Part shown: piece after piece, positions 9,534 to 18,466 of the stretch
How the letters are laid out: every line of letters starts with the position of its first letter
Position numbering within the stretch: position 1 is the first letter of the stretch
Source: Bosea sp. PAMC 26642
Lineage (GTDB): Bacteria > Pseudomonadota > Alphaproteobacteria > Rhizobiales > Beijerinckiaceae
Assembly: GCF_001562255.1 (NCBI RefSeq)
Contig: NZ_CP014301.1
Coordinates: forward strand, 1,860,001 to 1,924,000
Direction: 5' to 3'
Length of the DNA stretch: 64,000 bases
Translations under genes and position numbers: made by a program
Notes under the pieces: generated by a model
Told to the model about the DNA's origin: nothing
The model's input: only the letters and a program-made list of their open reading frames with translations
Database searches by the model: none

Positions 9534-11108
9534 ATGTCGCGTCGAAACGTTCTGCTCATCGTCGTCGATCAATGGCGGGCTGATTTCGTGCCGCATCTGT
9601 TGCGGGCGAAAGGCCAGGCGCCGTTTCTGAAGACGCCCAACCTCGACCGGATCTGTGCCGAGGGCGTCACCTTCGCCAACCATGTCACGGCCTGCGTACC
9701 CTGCGGCCCGGCCCGCGCAAGCCTGCTGACGGGCTTGTATCTGATGAACCATCGCGCCGTGCAGAACACGGTGCCGCTCGATCAGCGCCATTTCAATCTC
9801 GGCAAGGCGCTGCGCGCGATCGGCTACGATCCCGCCCTGATCGGCTACACCACGACGACGCCGGACCCGCGCTCGACGGCCAAACAGGACCCGCGCTTCC
9901 TCGTGCTCGGCGACCTGATGGACGGTTTTCGCTCCGTCGGCGCCTTCGAGCCGAATATGGACGGCTATTTCGGCTGGGTTGCGCAGAACGGCTTCGAACT
10001 GCCTGAGAACCGCGAGGACATCTGGCTTCCCGAAGGCGAAGACGCGGTGCCGGGCGCAACCGAGCGTCCCGCGCGCATTCCCAAAGAGCTGTCGGATTCC
10101 TCGTTTTTTACCGAGCGGGCGCTGACCTATCTCAAGGGTCGCGACGGAAAACCGTTCTTCCTCCATCTCGGCTACTACCGGCCGCATCCGCCCTTCGTCG
10201 CACCGGCGCCCTATCACGAGATGTACCGGGCCGCCGACATGCCCGCGCCGATCCGTGCCGACTCGCCCGAAGCCGAGGGCGCCCAGCACCCGCTGATCAA
10301 ATACTATGTCGACGCTATCAAGCGCGGCTCGTTTTTCCATGGTGCGGAAGGCTCCGGCGCGACGCTCGACGAAGCCGAGATCCGCCAGATGCGCGCAACC
10401 TATTGCGGGCTGATCAGCGAGATCGACGACTGCCTCGGCCAGGTCTTCGCCTATCTCGACGAGACCGGGCAGTGGGACGACACGCTGGTCGTTTTCACCT
10501 CCGACCATGGCGAGCAGCTCGGCGACCATCATTTGCTCGGCAAGATCGGCTTCCACGACGAGAGCTTCCGCATTCCGCTCGTCGTCAAGGATCCGCGCGG
10601 GGCTGAAGGCCGGCGCGGCGCGATCGAGGAGGCCTTCACCGAGAGCGTCGACGTGATGCCGACGATCCTCGACTGGCTCGGCGGCGACGCGCCCCGCGCC
10701 TGCGACGGCCGCTCGGTGATGCCCTTCACGCAAGGGGGCCGCCCGGCCGACTGGCGCACCGAACTGCACTACGAATACGATTTCCGCGACGTGCACTATT
10801 CCGAACCGGAAAAGGTCCTCGGCCTCGGCATGGACGAGTCCAGCCTCTGCGTCGTGCAGGACGAGAACTACAAATACGTCCACTTTGCCGCGCTGCCGCC
10901 GCTCTTCTTCGACTTGGCGCAAGACCCAAACCAGTTCGTCAATCTGGCGGAAGACCCTGCCTATGCGGCTCTCGTCCTCACCTACGCCCAGAAGGCGCTG
11001 TCCTGGCGGCTGATCCATGCCGACCGGACGCTGACCCATTTCCGCTCCAGCCCGCGTGGGCTCGAGCAGCGCGATCCTTCGACCGGCCCTCTCCCATCAA
11101 ACCAGTAG
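9534..11108 (+). CDS. pehA: Phosphonate monoester hydrolase / phosphodiesterase (alkaline phosphatase superfamily)
   Basis: Hydrolyses phosphonate monoesters and phosphodiesters; family members also act on sulfate esters. 524 aa, no signal peptide, so cytoplasmic. The sulfatase-type motif CGPAR puts Cys57 in place to become formylglycine, the nucleophile. Metal ligands Asp12 (VVDQWRAD), Asp324 and His325 (SDHGEQLGDH), and active-site Tyr105, Thr107, His218 and Lys337 all fall at the same numbers as in the characterised Rhizobium leguminosarum enzyme, as I recall it; long stretches match that protein closely. PehA of Burkholderia caryophylli is the classic homologue. It heads an operon that encodes a complete family-5 ABC importer, so the substrate is likely imported intact. 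A sulfatase-modifying enzyme is needed but not seen here. Confidence 0.93.
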   Translation: MSRRNVLLIVVDQWRADFVPHLLRAKGQAPFLKTPNLDRICAEGVTFANHVTACVPCGPARASLLTGLYLMNHRAVQNTVPLDQRHFNLGKALRAIGYDPALIGYTTTTPDPRSTAKQDPRFLVLGDLMDGFRSVGAFEPNMDGYFGWVAQNGFELPENREDIWLPEGEDAVPGATERPARIPKELSDSSFFTERALTYLKGRDGKPFFLHLGYYRPHPPFVAPAPYHEMYRAADMPAPIRADSPEAEGAQHPLIKYYVDAIKRGSFFHGAEGSGATLDEAEIRQMRATYCGLISEIDDCLGQVFAYLDETGQWDDTLVVFTSDHGEQLGDHHLLGKIGFHDESFRIPLVVKDPRGAEGRRGAIEEAFTESVDVMPTILDWLGGDAPRACDGRSVMPFTQGGRPADWRTELHYEYDFRDVHYSEPEKVLGLGMDESSLCVVQDENYKYVHFAALPPLFFDLAQDPNQFVNLAEDPAYAALVLTYAQKALSWRLIHADRTLTHFRSSPRGLEQRDPSTGPLPSNQ

Positions 11109-11118
11109 GACCTCGATC

Positions 11119-12756
11119 ATGACCCGCTCCATAACACGCCGCAGCGCGCTTGCTCTCGGCGGCTCCGCACTGATCCTGCCCCGCTTTGCGATCGCCCAGG
11201 CCGACAATCGGCCGTCGATCACCGTCGCGGTCCAGAAGATTTCGAACACGAACCTGCTCGACGTACTGCGCGAGCAGTCCAATGTCGGCGAGCGGATCTT
11301 CTTCTCCTCGATCTGGGAAGGCCTGATCGGCAAGAACTGGACCGGCAATCTCGAGCCCGTGCCCGGCCTCGCCACCGAATGGAAGCGCATCGACGACAAA
11401 ACCGTCGAGCTCAAGCTGCGCCAGGGCGTCAAGTTCCACAACGGCGACGAGATGACGGCCGAGGACGTCGTTTTCTCCTTCGGCAAGGAGCGCATGTTCG
11501 GCGACACCAAGCCGAGCGCCGGCAAGACGATCTCAGCCGACTTCACCGTCGGCGGCGGCCGCGCCTCCAAGGAACTGCCTGCCGAGGTCCCGGCCGTGGC
11601 ACGCCGCGCCTGGCCCGCCCTGCTCGGCGTCGAGGTCGTCGACAAGCACACCGTGCGCTTCGTCAACGGCACGCCCGACGTCACGCTGGAAGGGCGCATC
11701 TCGCGGTTCGGCAGCGAGATCATGAACCGCCGCGCCTTCGAGGAAGCCAAGACCTATAGCGACTGGGCCTCGAAACCCGTCACCACCGGCCCCTACCGCG
11801 TCGCGGAATACCGTCCCGACGTGTCGCTGCTGCTGGAAGCCCATGACGAATACTGGGGCGGCCGCCCGCCGCTGAAGTCGGTGCGCTTCGTCGAGGTTCC
11901 GGAGACGGCCTCCCGCATCAACGGCCTTCTCTCGGGACAATACCAGTTCGCCTGCGACATCCCGCCGGACCAGATCGCGCAGATCGAGAAGAACCCCGCC
12001 TTCGAGGTCCAGGGCGGCACGATCCTGAACCATCGCCTGACCGTCTTCGACAAGAGCCATCCGCAGCTCGTCAATCCGCTGGTGCGCCGCGCGATGACCC
12101 ATTCGATCGACCGGCAGGCCATCGTCGACTCGCTCTGGGCCGGCCGGACCTCGATCCCCAAGGGTCTGCAATGGCCCTATTACGGCGACATGTTTCTCGC
12201 CGACTGGTCGGTGCCGGCCTTCGACCTCAAGGTCGCCAAGGATCTGGTCAGGCAGTCGGGCTACAAGGGCGATCCGATCCCCTACCGCCTGCTGAACAAC
12301 TACTACACCAACCAGACTGCGACCGCGCAGATCCTGGTCGAGATGTGGAAAGAGGCCGGCCTCAACGTCGAGATCCAGGTCAAGGAGAACTGGCAGCAGA
12401 TCCTTGAGCGGACCCCGACACGGGCCGTGCGCGACTGGTCGAACTCGGCACCCTTCAACGATCCGGTCTCGTCGCTCGTCAGCCAGCACGGCCCCAACGG
12501 CCAGCAGCAGCAGGTCGGCGAATGGACCAATGCCGAGCTGAACATGCTCTCCGTCGAGCTGGAAACCTCGATGGACCAGGCCCGCCGCAAGGCAGCCTTC
12601 CGCCGCATGCTGGAAATCGCCGAGCGCGAGGACCCCGCCTATACCGTGCTCCACCAGAACGCGACCTTCACGGCCAAGCCGAAAGCGCTCGCCTGGAAGG
12701 CCTCTCCTGCTTTCGCCATGGACTTCCGTGCCGGGAACTGGGGCGGACGAAGCTGA
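11119..12756 (+). CDS. ABC transporter substrate-binding protein, family 5, Tat-exported (copy 1)
   Basis: Periplasmic binding protein of the operon, 545 aa. I chose the ATG at 11119, 10 bp after the hydrolase stop, because it gives a clean twin-arginine signal ITRRSALALGGSALILP with likely cleavage at AIAQA near residue 30. SBP_bac_5 motifs are GLIGKNWTGNLEPVPGLATE, LRQGVKFHNGDEMTAEDVVF and the C-terminal EREDPAYTVLHQNATFTAK region. It is a close paralogue of the next gene, with the same length (545 aa) and shared blocks such as ADNRPSI, REQSNVG, FDKSHPQL and SGYKGDPIPYRLLNNYYT. The ligand is not known; operon context points to an ester of phosphorus or sulfur. Confidence 0.92.
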   Translation: MTRSITRRSALALGGSALILPRFAIAQADNRPSITVAVQKISNTNLLDVLREQSNVGERIFFSSIWEGLIGKNWTGNLEPVPGLATEWKRIDDKTVELKLRQGVKFHNGDEMTAEDVVFSFGKERMFGDTKPSAGKTISADFTVGGGRASKELPAEVPAVARRAWPALLGVEVVDKHTVRFVNGTPDVTLEGRISRFGSEIMNRRAFEEAKTYSDWASKPVTTGPYRVAEYRPDVSLLLEAHDEYWGGRPPLKSVRFVEVPETASRINGLLSGQYQFACDIPPDQIAQIEKNPAFEVQGGTILNHRLTVFDKSHPQLVNPLVRRAMTHSIDRQAIVDSLWAGRTSIPKGLQWPYYGDMFLADWSVPAFDLKVAKDLVRQSGYKGDPIPYRLLNNYYTNQTATAQILVEMWKEAGLNVEIQVKENWQQILERTPTRAVRDWSNSAPFNDPVSSLVSQHGPNGQQQQVGEWTNAELNMLSVELETSMDQARRKAAFRRMLEIAEREDPAYTVLHQNATFTAKPKALAWKASPAFAMDFRAGNWGGRS

Positions 12757-12773
12757 GGCCGACTTTCATCGAC

Positions 12774-12805
12774 GGCGCGGCCCCATGGGTCGCGCCGTTT
12801 CCTTT
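12774..12805 (+). terminator. Stem-loop between the two binding-protein genes (possible attenuator)
   Basis: GGCGCG(G) at 12774 pairs with (T)CGCGCC ending near 12796, around the loop CCCATGG, and is followed by a short T-rich run. It sits in the 73-bp gap between the two binding-protein genes. Such hairpins often stabilise the upstream message or cause partial termination so that binding proteins outnumber the membrane parts. No experiment is implied. Confidence 0.5.
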
Positions 12806-12829
12806 TCCGAGCCCTTCGACGAGGTCGCC

Positions 12830-14467
12830 ATGACCGATTTCACCCGCCGCCATGCTCTCGGCCTTGCAGCCGGCTCGACCGGTCTGCTGGTGCTGCCGCG
12901 CTTCGCCATCGGGCAGGCCGACAACCGTCCCTCGATCACCATCGCGGTGCAGAAGATCGCGAATTCCAACACGCTCGAACCGCTGCGCGAACAGTCCAAT
13001 GTCGGCACGCGCACCTTCTATTCCTATGCCGAAACGCTGATCGACACCGATTGGGCCGGCGATCTCTCGCTCAGGCCCGGCCTCGCCAGCGGCTGGCGGC
13101 GGATCGACGACCGCACCGTCGAATTGACGCTGCGCGAGGGCGTCCGCTTCCACAACGGCGAGACGATGACGGCCGAGGACGTCGCCTTCTCCTTCGGCGA
13201 AGAGCGGATGTGGGGTGGGGCCGCGCAGGCAGGCTCCGCCGGGCTCTTCGGTTCGGTCACGGGCGGGGCCGCGGGCAAGCAGCCGCCGGCGGAAGTCGTG
13301 GCGATCGCGAAGCGGACATATCCCGCCTTCGAGCGCATCGAGATCGTCAATGCGCGCACCGTGCGCTTCGTCAACAAGACGCCCGATGTGACGCTGGAAG
13401 GCCGCATCTCCCGCAATGTCGGCATCATCGTCTCGCGCAAAGCCTTCTCCGAGGCCGCCTCCTGGCTCGATTGGGCGCGCAAGCCGATCGGCACCGGGCC
13501 CTACAGGATCGGCGAGTTCAAGCCGGACCAGTCGCTGACCCTGCTCGCCCATGACGACTATTGGGGCGGTCGCCCTCCCCTCAAGAGCATCCGCTTCGTC
13601 GAGGTGCCCGAGACGTCCTCCCGCATCAACGGCCTGCGCTCCGGCGAATACGACTTTGCCTGCGATATCCCGCCCGACCAGATCGGCGAGATCGAGCGCG
13701 ATCCGCGCCATGAGGTTCTCGGCGGGCTGATCGCTAATCACCGCCTGACCGTCTTCGACAAGACGCATCCGCAGCTGGAGAACCCGCTGATTCGGCGGGC
13801 GATGACCCATGCGATCGATCGCCAGACCATCGTCGACGCGCTCTGGGGCGGACGCACGCGCGTGCCCAAGGGGCTGCAATGGGAATTCTACGGCGACATG
13901 TTCATCGCCGATTGGGCCGTGCCAGCCTATGACCAGAAGCTCGCCCGCGAACTGGTCAAGCAGTCCGGCTACAAGGGTGACCCGATCCCCTATCGCCTGC
14001 TGAACAACTACTACACCGGCCAGGTCGCGACCGCGCAGGTGCTGGTCGAGAGCTGGCGCGAGATCGGCATCAACGTTGCCATCGAGACCAAGGAGAATTT
14101 TCCGCAGGTTCTGGCCAAGGGGCCGACGCGGGCGGTGCGCGACTGGTCAAACAGCGCCTCCTTCAACGATCCCGTCTCCTCGATCACGGCCCAGCACGGC
14201 CCGACGGGCCAGCAATGGCAGATCGGCGAATGGCGCAATGAGGAGATGGGCAAGCTGTCGGAGGTGCTCGAAACCTCGACCGACCCCGCGCAGCGGCGGA
14301 CTGCCTTCCGCCGCATACTGGAGATCTGCGAGCGCGAGGACCCCGCCTATACGGTGCTGCACCAGACCGCGAATTTCACCGCCAAGCGCAAGGCGATCCA
14401 GTGGAAAGCGGCGCAGTCCTTCGTGATGGATTTCCGGGCGAGCAACTGGGGTGGAATTCGCTCATGA
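12830..14467 (+). CDS. ABC transporter substrate-binding protein, family 5, Tat-exported (copy 2)
   Basis: Second periplasmic binding protein, 545 aa, tandem paralogue of the preceding gene. The ATG at 12830 is preceded by a GACGAGG ribosome site and begins a twin-arginine signal FTRRHALGLAAGS, cleavage near AIGQA. The earlier in-frame ATG at 12728 lies inside the coding end of copy 1 and is unlikely. Differences from copy 1 cluster around residues 60-75 and 125-160, where copy 2 has a glycine-rich insertion-like stretch (GGAAQAGSAGLFGSVTGGAA). The stop overlaps the next ATG by 4 bp, so it is coupled to the ATPase genes. Two binding proteins for one membrane complex suggest two related ligands. 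Confidence 0.92.
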   Translation: MTDFTRRHALGLAAGSTGLLVLPRFAIGQADNRPSITIAVQKIANSNTLEPLREQSNVGTRTFYSYAETLIDTDWAGDLSLRPGLASGWRRIDDRTVELTLREGVRFHNGETMTAEDVAFSFGEERMWGGAAQAGSAGLFGSVTGGAAGKQPPAEVVAIAKRTYPAFERIEIVNARTVRFVNKTPDVTLEGRISRNVGIIVSRKAFSEAASWLDWARKPIGTGPYRIGEFKPDQSLTLLAHDDYWGGRPPLKSIRFVEVPETSSRINGLRSGEYDFACDIPPDQIGEIERDPRHEVLGGLIANHRLTVFDKTHPQLENPLIRRAMTHAIDRQTIVDALWGGRTRVPKGLQWEFYGDMFIADWAVPAYDQKLARELVKQSGYKGDPIPYRLLNNYYTGQVATAQVLVESWREIGINVAIETKENFPQVLAKGPTRAVRDWSNSASFNDPVSSITAQHGPTGQQWQIGEWRNEEMGKLSEVLETSTDPAQRRTAFRRILEICEREDPAYTVLHQTANFTAKRKAIQWKAAQSFVMDFRASNWGGIRS

Positions 14468-15480
14468 GCGCGCTTGCGCAGCAGGCGGGCCCGAGCCCGC
14501 TCGTCGCAATCCGCGACCTCGCGGTCTCCTTCGACGGCGTCAAGGTACTCCACGGCATCGACCTCACCGTGAACCGCGGCGAGGCTGTCGGGCTCGTCGG
14601 CGAGTCCGGTTGCGGCAAATCGGTGACCTGGCTTGCCGCGCTGAGCCTGCTGCCAAAAAAGGCGAAAATTACCGGCAGCGTCACGCTGGAGGGCCGTGAA
14701 CTGATCGGCGCGACGCCCGCGACGCTCGACAGCGTGCGCGGCGGGCGCATCGCTATGATCTTCCAGGATCCGGCCAGCGCGCTGAACCCGGTGGTCAAGC
14801 TCGGCAAGCAGGTCGGCGAGGCGCTGGCGCTGCATGGCGGGCTTTCGGGCAGCGCCATCAGGGCCGAAACGAAGCGGCTCTTCGACCTCGTCGGCATTCC
14901 CGATGCCGTCCGCCGGCTCGATGCCTTTCCCCATGAGTTGTCGGGTGGGCAGAACCAGCGCGTGATGATCGCGATGGCGCTCGCCGGCAAGCCCGACATC
15001 CTGATCGCGGACGAACCGACCACCGCGCTCGACGCGACGATCCAGGCACAGATTCTCGAACTGCTGACCAGGATCAGGCGCGAGACCGATATGGCGCTGG
15101 TGCTGATCAGCCATGATCTCGGCGTCATCTCCGAGACCTGCGACCGCGTCTGCGTGATGTATGCCGGGCGCATCATCGAGACCGCAGCCTCGGAGCCGCT
15201 GTTCGCGCAGCCGCTGCATCCCTATACGCAAGGCCTGCTGGCAGCACTGCCGCCGCTGGAGGGCGTGCGCCGCCGGCTCCAGCCGGTCGAGGGCAATGTC
15301 CCCGAACCCTGGAACCTGCCGCCCGGCTGTTCCTTCGCGCCGCGCTGCCCGCGCCGGATCGATGCCTGCGACATGCGCCTGCCGCCGCTCGACCTCAAGG
15401 CGCCCGATCGCCGTGCCGCCTGCATCATGACGCCGCCCCTCGGCCAGCCCCAGCGTCAGCCGGAGCCGGTCTTCGCATGA
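14464..15480 (+). CDS. ABC transporter ATP-binding protein, OppD/DppD-like
   Basis: Cytoplasmic ATPase, 338 aa. Walker A is GESGCGKS (about residues 45-52), signature LSGGQNQR, Walker [10 protein letters not shown] and the H-loop His in LISHD. The last 70 residues are the oligopeptide/dipeptide transporter C-terminal domain, with the Cys-rich CSFAPRCPRRIDAC segment. The start was chosen at the ATG that overlaps the upstream stop (ATGA at 14464-14467). It partners with the following OppF-like ATPase, also by a 4-bp overlap, as a heterodimer under the two permeases. Confidence 0.95.
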   Translation: MSALAQQAGPSPLVAIRDLAVSFDGVKVLHGIDLTVNRGEAVGLVGESGCGKSVTWLAALSLLPKKAKITGSVTLEGRELIGATPATLDSVRGGRIAMIFQDPASALNPVVKLGKQVGEALALHGGLSGSAIRAETKRLFDLVGIPDAVRRLDAFPHELSGGQNQRVMIAMALAGKPDILIADEPTTALDATIQAQILELLTRIRRETDMALVLISHDLGVISETCDRVCVMYAGRIIETAASEPLFAQPLHPYTQGLLAALPPLEGVRRRLQPVEGNVPEPWNLPPGCSFAPRCPRRIDACDMRLPPLDLKAPDRRAACIMTPPLGQPQRQPEPVFA

Positions 15481-16472
15481 GCACCTTTCCTCTGCTGCAG
15501 GCGCGCGGCGTCGCGCGACGCTATCCCATGCGACAAGGCCTGTTCGGCCGATCCGTCGATGTCCGTGCCGTCGATGGCGTCTCGCTGACGGTAGAGCGCG
15601 GCAGGACGCTCGGCCTCGTCGGCGAGTCCGGTTCGGGCAAATCGACCACGGGCCGGCTCGCACTCGGACTGGAGCCGCCCGACGACGGCGATGTGCTGTT
15701 CAACGGGGCACCGATTCCGACCGCCGGCACGCCTGCCTGGCGAAAGATGCGCGCGCACATGCAGATGATCTATCAGGACCCGCTGGGCGCGCTCGACCGG
15801 CGTCTCTCTATCCTGGAACAGGTGCGCGAACCCTATGACGTGCACGGAATCGGCGACACCAAGCAGCGCGACGACATGGCGCTCGCTCTGCTCCAGTCGG
15901 TCGGCTTGCGCGCCGATCAGGGCCGGCGCTATCCGCATGAATTGTCGGGTGGCCAGCGCCAGCGCGCCGTAATCGCCCGCGCTCTCGCCACCAAGCCTGA
16001 CCTGCTGGTCTGCGACGAGCCGGTCTCGGCGCTCGACGTCTCGATCCAGGCGCAGGTGGTCAACCTGCTCGTCGATATCCAGCAGGATCTCGGCCTGGGC
16101 ATGTTGTTCATCAGCCATGATCTCAAGGTGATCCGGCAGGTCAGCCATCGGGTTGCGGTGATGTATCTCGGCCGCATCGTCGAAGAGGGCGATGCCGACC
16201 TGCTGCTCGCCAGTCCGGCGCATCCCTATACCGAGGCGCTGGTCTCGGCCTCGCCCGTGCCGGGCCGCCGGGCCCGCCCGCGCATCGTGCTGCAGGGCGA
16301 CCCGCCCAACCCGGCGGCGCGCCCCTCGGGCTGCGCCTTCCATCCGCGCTGCCATGCCGTCCGTGAGCGCTGCAAGGTCGAAAGCCCTGCTTTGCTGCCC
16401 CTGCCGGACGGGCGCCTGGCCGCTTGTCATGTCGCGCATGACCAGGCCAATTTCCAGAAGGCTGCAAGCTGA
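15477..16472 (+). CDS. ABC transporter ATP-binding protein, OppF/DppF-like
   Basis: Second ATPase of the heterodimer, 331 aa. Walker [10 protein letters not shown] lies about residues 50-58, the signature is LSGGQRQR, Walker B LLVCDEPVS and the switch His is in FISHD. The C-terminal oligopeptide-transporter domain includes CAFHPRCHAVRERC. The N-terminal VARRYPMRQGLFGR is the OppF-type lead-in. The ATG overlaps the previous stop by 4 bp and the stop overlaps the permease start by one base (TGATG). Confidence 0.95.
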   Translation: MSTFPLLQARGVARRYPMRQGLFGRSVDVRAVDGVSLTVERGRTLGLVGESGSGKSTTGRLALGLEPPDDGDVLFNGAPIPTAGTPAWRKMRAHMQMIYQDPLGALDRRLSILEQVREPYDVHGIGDTKQRDDMALALLQSVGLRADQGRRYPHELSGGQRQRAVIARALATKPDLLVCDEPVSALDVSIQAQVVNLLVDIQQDLGLGMLFISHDLKVIRQVSHRVAVMYLGRIVEEGDADLLLASPAHPYTEALVSASPVPGRRARPRIVLQGDPPNPAARPSGCAFHPRCHAVRERCKVESPALLPLPDGRLAACHVAHDQANFQKAAS

Positions 16473-17407
16473 TGCTGCGCTTCTTCTTCATCAGATTGTG
16501 CCGTGCGGCGCTGACCGTGGCGCTCGTCGTCACCTTCGCCTTCATCGTGCTGCGGATGTCGGGCGACCCGGCGCTGATCATCATGAGCGTCGATGCACCG
16601 CCCGAAGCGATCGCCGCCTTCCGCAAGGCCTGGGGTCTCGATGATCCGATCTGGCTGCAATATCTGCGCTATTTCTCGGCGATCGGCCAAGGCGAGCTCG
16701 GCCTGTCGATGCGCGACGGGCGCCCGGCGATGCAGCTCGTGCTCGAACGCATCCCTGCGACGCTCGCACTGACGCTGCCGGCGCTGGCGCTCAAGCTCGG
16801 CATCGGCATTCCCGCCGGAATCTACGCCGCGCTCCATCGCGACAGCCTGATGGACCGCGTCGTGATGGTCACCGCCGTCGCCGGCTTCACCGTCCCCAGC
16901 TTCGTGCTTGGGCTCGTCCTGGTGCTTGTCTTCTCGGTCCAGCTCGGCTGGCTGCCTTCGGGCGGACAGGAAAGCTGGCGCCATGCCATCCTTCCCGTCC
17001 TGACGCTCGGCATCGGCGGGGCGGCCGTGCTGGCGCGCTTCACCCGCAGCGCCATGCTGGAGGTACTCGGGCAGTCCTATATCCGGACCGCCAGCGCCAA
17101 GGGCGTGCCCTGGCCCCGTGTCGTGCGCGGTCACGCGCTGCCCAACGCAGCGGTGCCGACCGTGACGGTCGTCGGCTTCATGGTCGGCAGCCTGATCGCC
17201 GGCGCGGTCGTGGTCGAAAGCGTGTTCTCCTGGCCCGGCGTCGGCAGGCTGCTGGTCGTGGCGGTCTCGAATCGCGACCTTGCCGTCGTGCAATGCATCC
17301 TGCTGCTGGTCGCGATGACCATGGTCAGCGCCAACCTGATCGTCGATCTGCTCTATGGCGTGCTCGATCCGCGCCTGCGCAGCGGCGCCAAGGCCGGAGC
17401 CCATTGA
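16472..17407 (+). CDS. ABC transporter permease, DppB-like
   Basis: Inner-membrane subunit, 311 aa, with six hydrophobic segments. The start MLRFFFIRLCRAALTVALVV is the usual first helix; the periplasmic loop contains RKAWGLDDPIWLQYLRYF. The EAA loop SYIRTASAKGVPWPRVVRGH is near residues 205-225, and the C-terminus ends DPRLR plus a short tail. One-base overlap with the ATPase gene shows coupling. The gap to the next permease is 174 bp, unusually long for this operon, because a palindromic repeat has landed there. Confidence 0.94.
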   Translation: MLRFFFIRLCRAALTVALVVTFAFIVLRMSGDPALIIMSVDAPPEAIAAFRKAWGLDDPIWLQYLRYFSAIGQGELGLSMRDGRPAMQLVLERIPATLALTLPALALKLGIGIPAGIYAALHRDSLMDRVVMVTAVAGFTVPSFVLGLVLVLVFSVQLGWLPSGGQESWRHAILPVLTLGIGGAAVLARFTRSAMLEVLGQSYIRTASAKGVPWPRVVRGHALPNAAVPTVTVVGFMVGSLIAGAVVVESVFSWPGVGRLLVVAVSNRDLAVVQCILLLVAMTMVSANLIVDLLYGVLDPRLRSGAKAGAH

Positions 17408-17430
17408 TGACACTCTTTCTCGCATCCCCA

Positions 17431-17549
17431 GCCGTCATTCCGGGCGCAGCGAAGCGGAGACCCGGAATCCATTCCGGAACCTTTCCGGCGATGTTCCGGA
17501 ATGGATCCCGGATCGGCGCGGCTTTGCCGCTTGTCCGGGATGACGCCGC
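17431..17549 (+). repeat. Dispersed palindromic element, copy 1 (A-B orientation)
   Basis: About 119 bp with inverted ends: it opens GTCATTCCGGGCGCAGCGAA and closes with CTTGTCCGGGATGACG. The inner halves CCCGGAATCCATTCCGG and CCGGAATGGATCCCGG are also inverted. Four more copies occur in this window, near 43338, 52284, 56673 and 62348. This copy lies inside an operon, between the two permease genes, and can fold into a long hairpin in the messenger RNA. Confidence 0.85.
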
Positions 17550-17581
17550 ACTTTTGGATTTCGGCAGCGGCAGGCGTTCTC

Positions 17582-18454
17582 ATGGCTGACATCGTCACAT
17601 CGGTCGGCCTGCCAGCTGCATCCAGCGACCGCCCCACGCCCAAAAATAGCATTCCGCTGCTGGTCTGGTTCGGCCTGATCTGGATCGCCTTCATCATCAT
17701 CGTCGCGCTCGCCGCCGACTGGATTACGCCCTACCGTTTCACCGCCTATGACCTGAAGAACCGGCTGGCCCTCCCCTTCCACCCGCTTCACTGGCTCGGC
17801 ACCGACGAACTCGGTCGCGACGTGCTGTCGCGGCTGATCGTCTCGGTGCGGATCTCGCTGCTCGTGGCGTTCGGTGCGACGATCATCTCGGCCGTGCTCG
17901 GTACGACTCTGGGCTTCCTCGCCGCGCATTTCCGCGGCCTGGTCGAGCAGCTCGTGCTGATGCTGGCGGACTTCCAGGCGGCGATGCCGTTTCTGATCCT
18001 GGCGCTGTCGGTGCTGGCCTTCTTCGGCAATGCCCTGCCGCTCTTCATCGGGCTGATGGGCCTCTATGGCTGGGAGCGCTATGCCCGCATCGCGCGGGGG
18101 CTGGCGATCTCGGCGGGCGCCCAGGGCTATGCTGGCGCTGTCCGCCAGATCGGCGCGACGCCGGGCCGCGTCTATCTGCGCCACATCCTGCCCAACATCG
18201 CCTCGACGCTGATCGTCTCGATGACGCTGACCTTTCCAGAGGTCATCCTGCTTGAAAGCGGCCTGTCCTTCCTGGGCCTCGGCGTGCAGCCGCCGATGAC
18301 CTCGCTCGGCAACATGGTCGGCTATGGTCGCGAATATCTCACCCGCGCGCCCTGGATCATGCTGGCGCCGGCCTGCACCATCGTTCTGACCACGCTCGCG
18401 GTCAGCCTCGTCGGCGACTGGCTGCGCGACAAGCTCGACCCGACCCTGCGCTGA
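17582..18454 (+). CDS. ABC transporter permease, DppC-like
   Basis: Second inner-membrane subunit, 290 aa. I chose the ATG at 17582 (MADIVTSVGLPAASS); the frame stays open back to 17501 but that stretch is the palindromic repeat, so a longer start would give a meaningless extension. The first membrane segment is about residues 22-45, followed by DLKNRLALPFHPLHWLGTDE and the LGRDVLSRLIVSVRIS segment typical of DppC. The EAA loop GYAGAVRQIGATPGRVYLRH and the signature SFLGLGVQPP...LGNM are present. It completes the importer (two binding proteins, two ATPases, two permeases). Confidence 0.93.
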   Translation: MADIVTSVGLPAASSDRPTPKNSIPLLVWFGLIWIAFIIIVALAADWITPYRFTAYDLKNRLALPFHPLHWLGTDELGRDVLSRLIVSVRISLLVAFGATIISAVLGTTLGFLAAHFRGLVEQLVLMLADFQAAMPFLILALSVLAFFGNALPLFIGLMGLYGWERYARIARGLAISAGAQGYAGAVRQIGATPGRVYLRHILPNIASTLIVSMTLTFPEVILLESGLSFLGLGVQPPMTSLGNMVGYGREYLTRAPWIMLAPACTIVLTTLAVSLVGDWLRDKLDPTLR

Positions 18455-18466
18455 TAGGAGCCTCTC

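Noticed and set aside
9492..11039. 515-codon minus-strand frame under the phosphonate monoester hydrolase
   Set aside because: The plus-strand protein has complete catalytic motifs; the antisense frame has none.
17501..17581. 27-residue N-terminal extension of the DppC-like permease
   Set aside because: The stretch is the palindromic repeat; the following ATG gives the normal family N-terminus.
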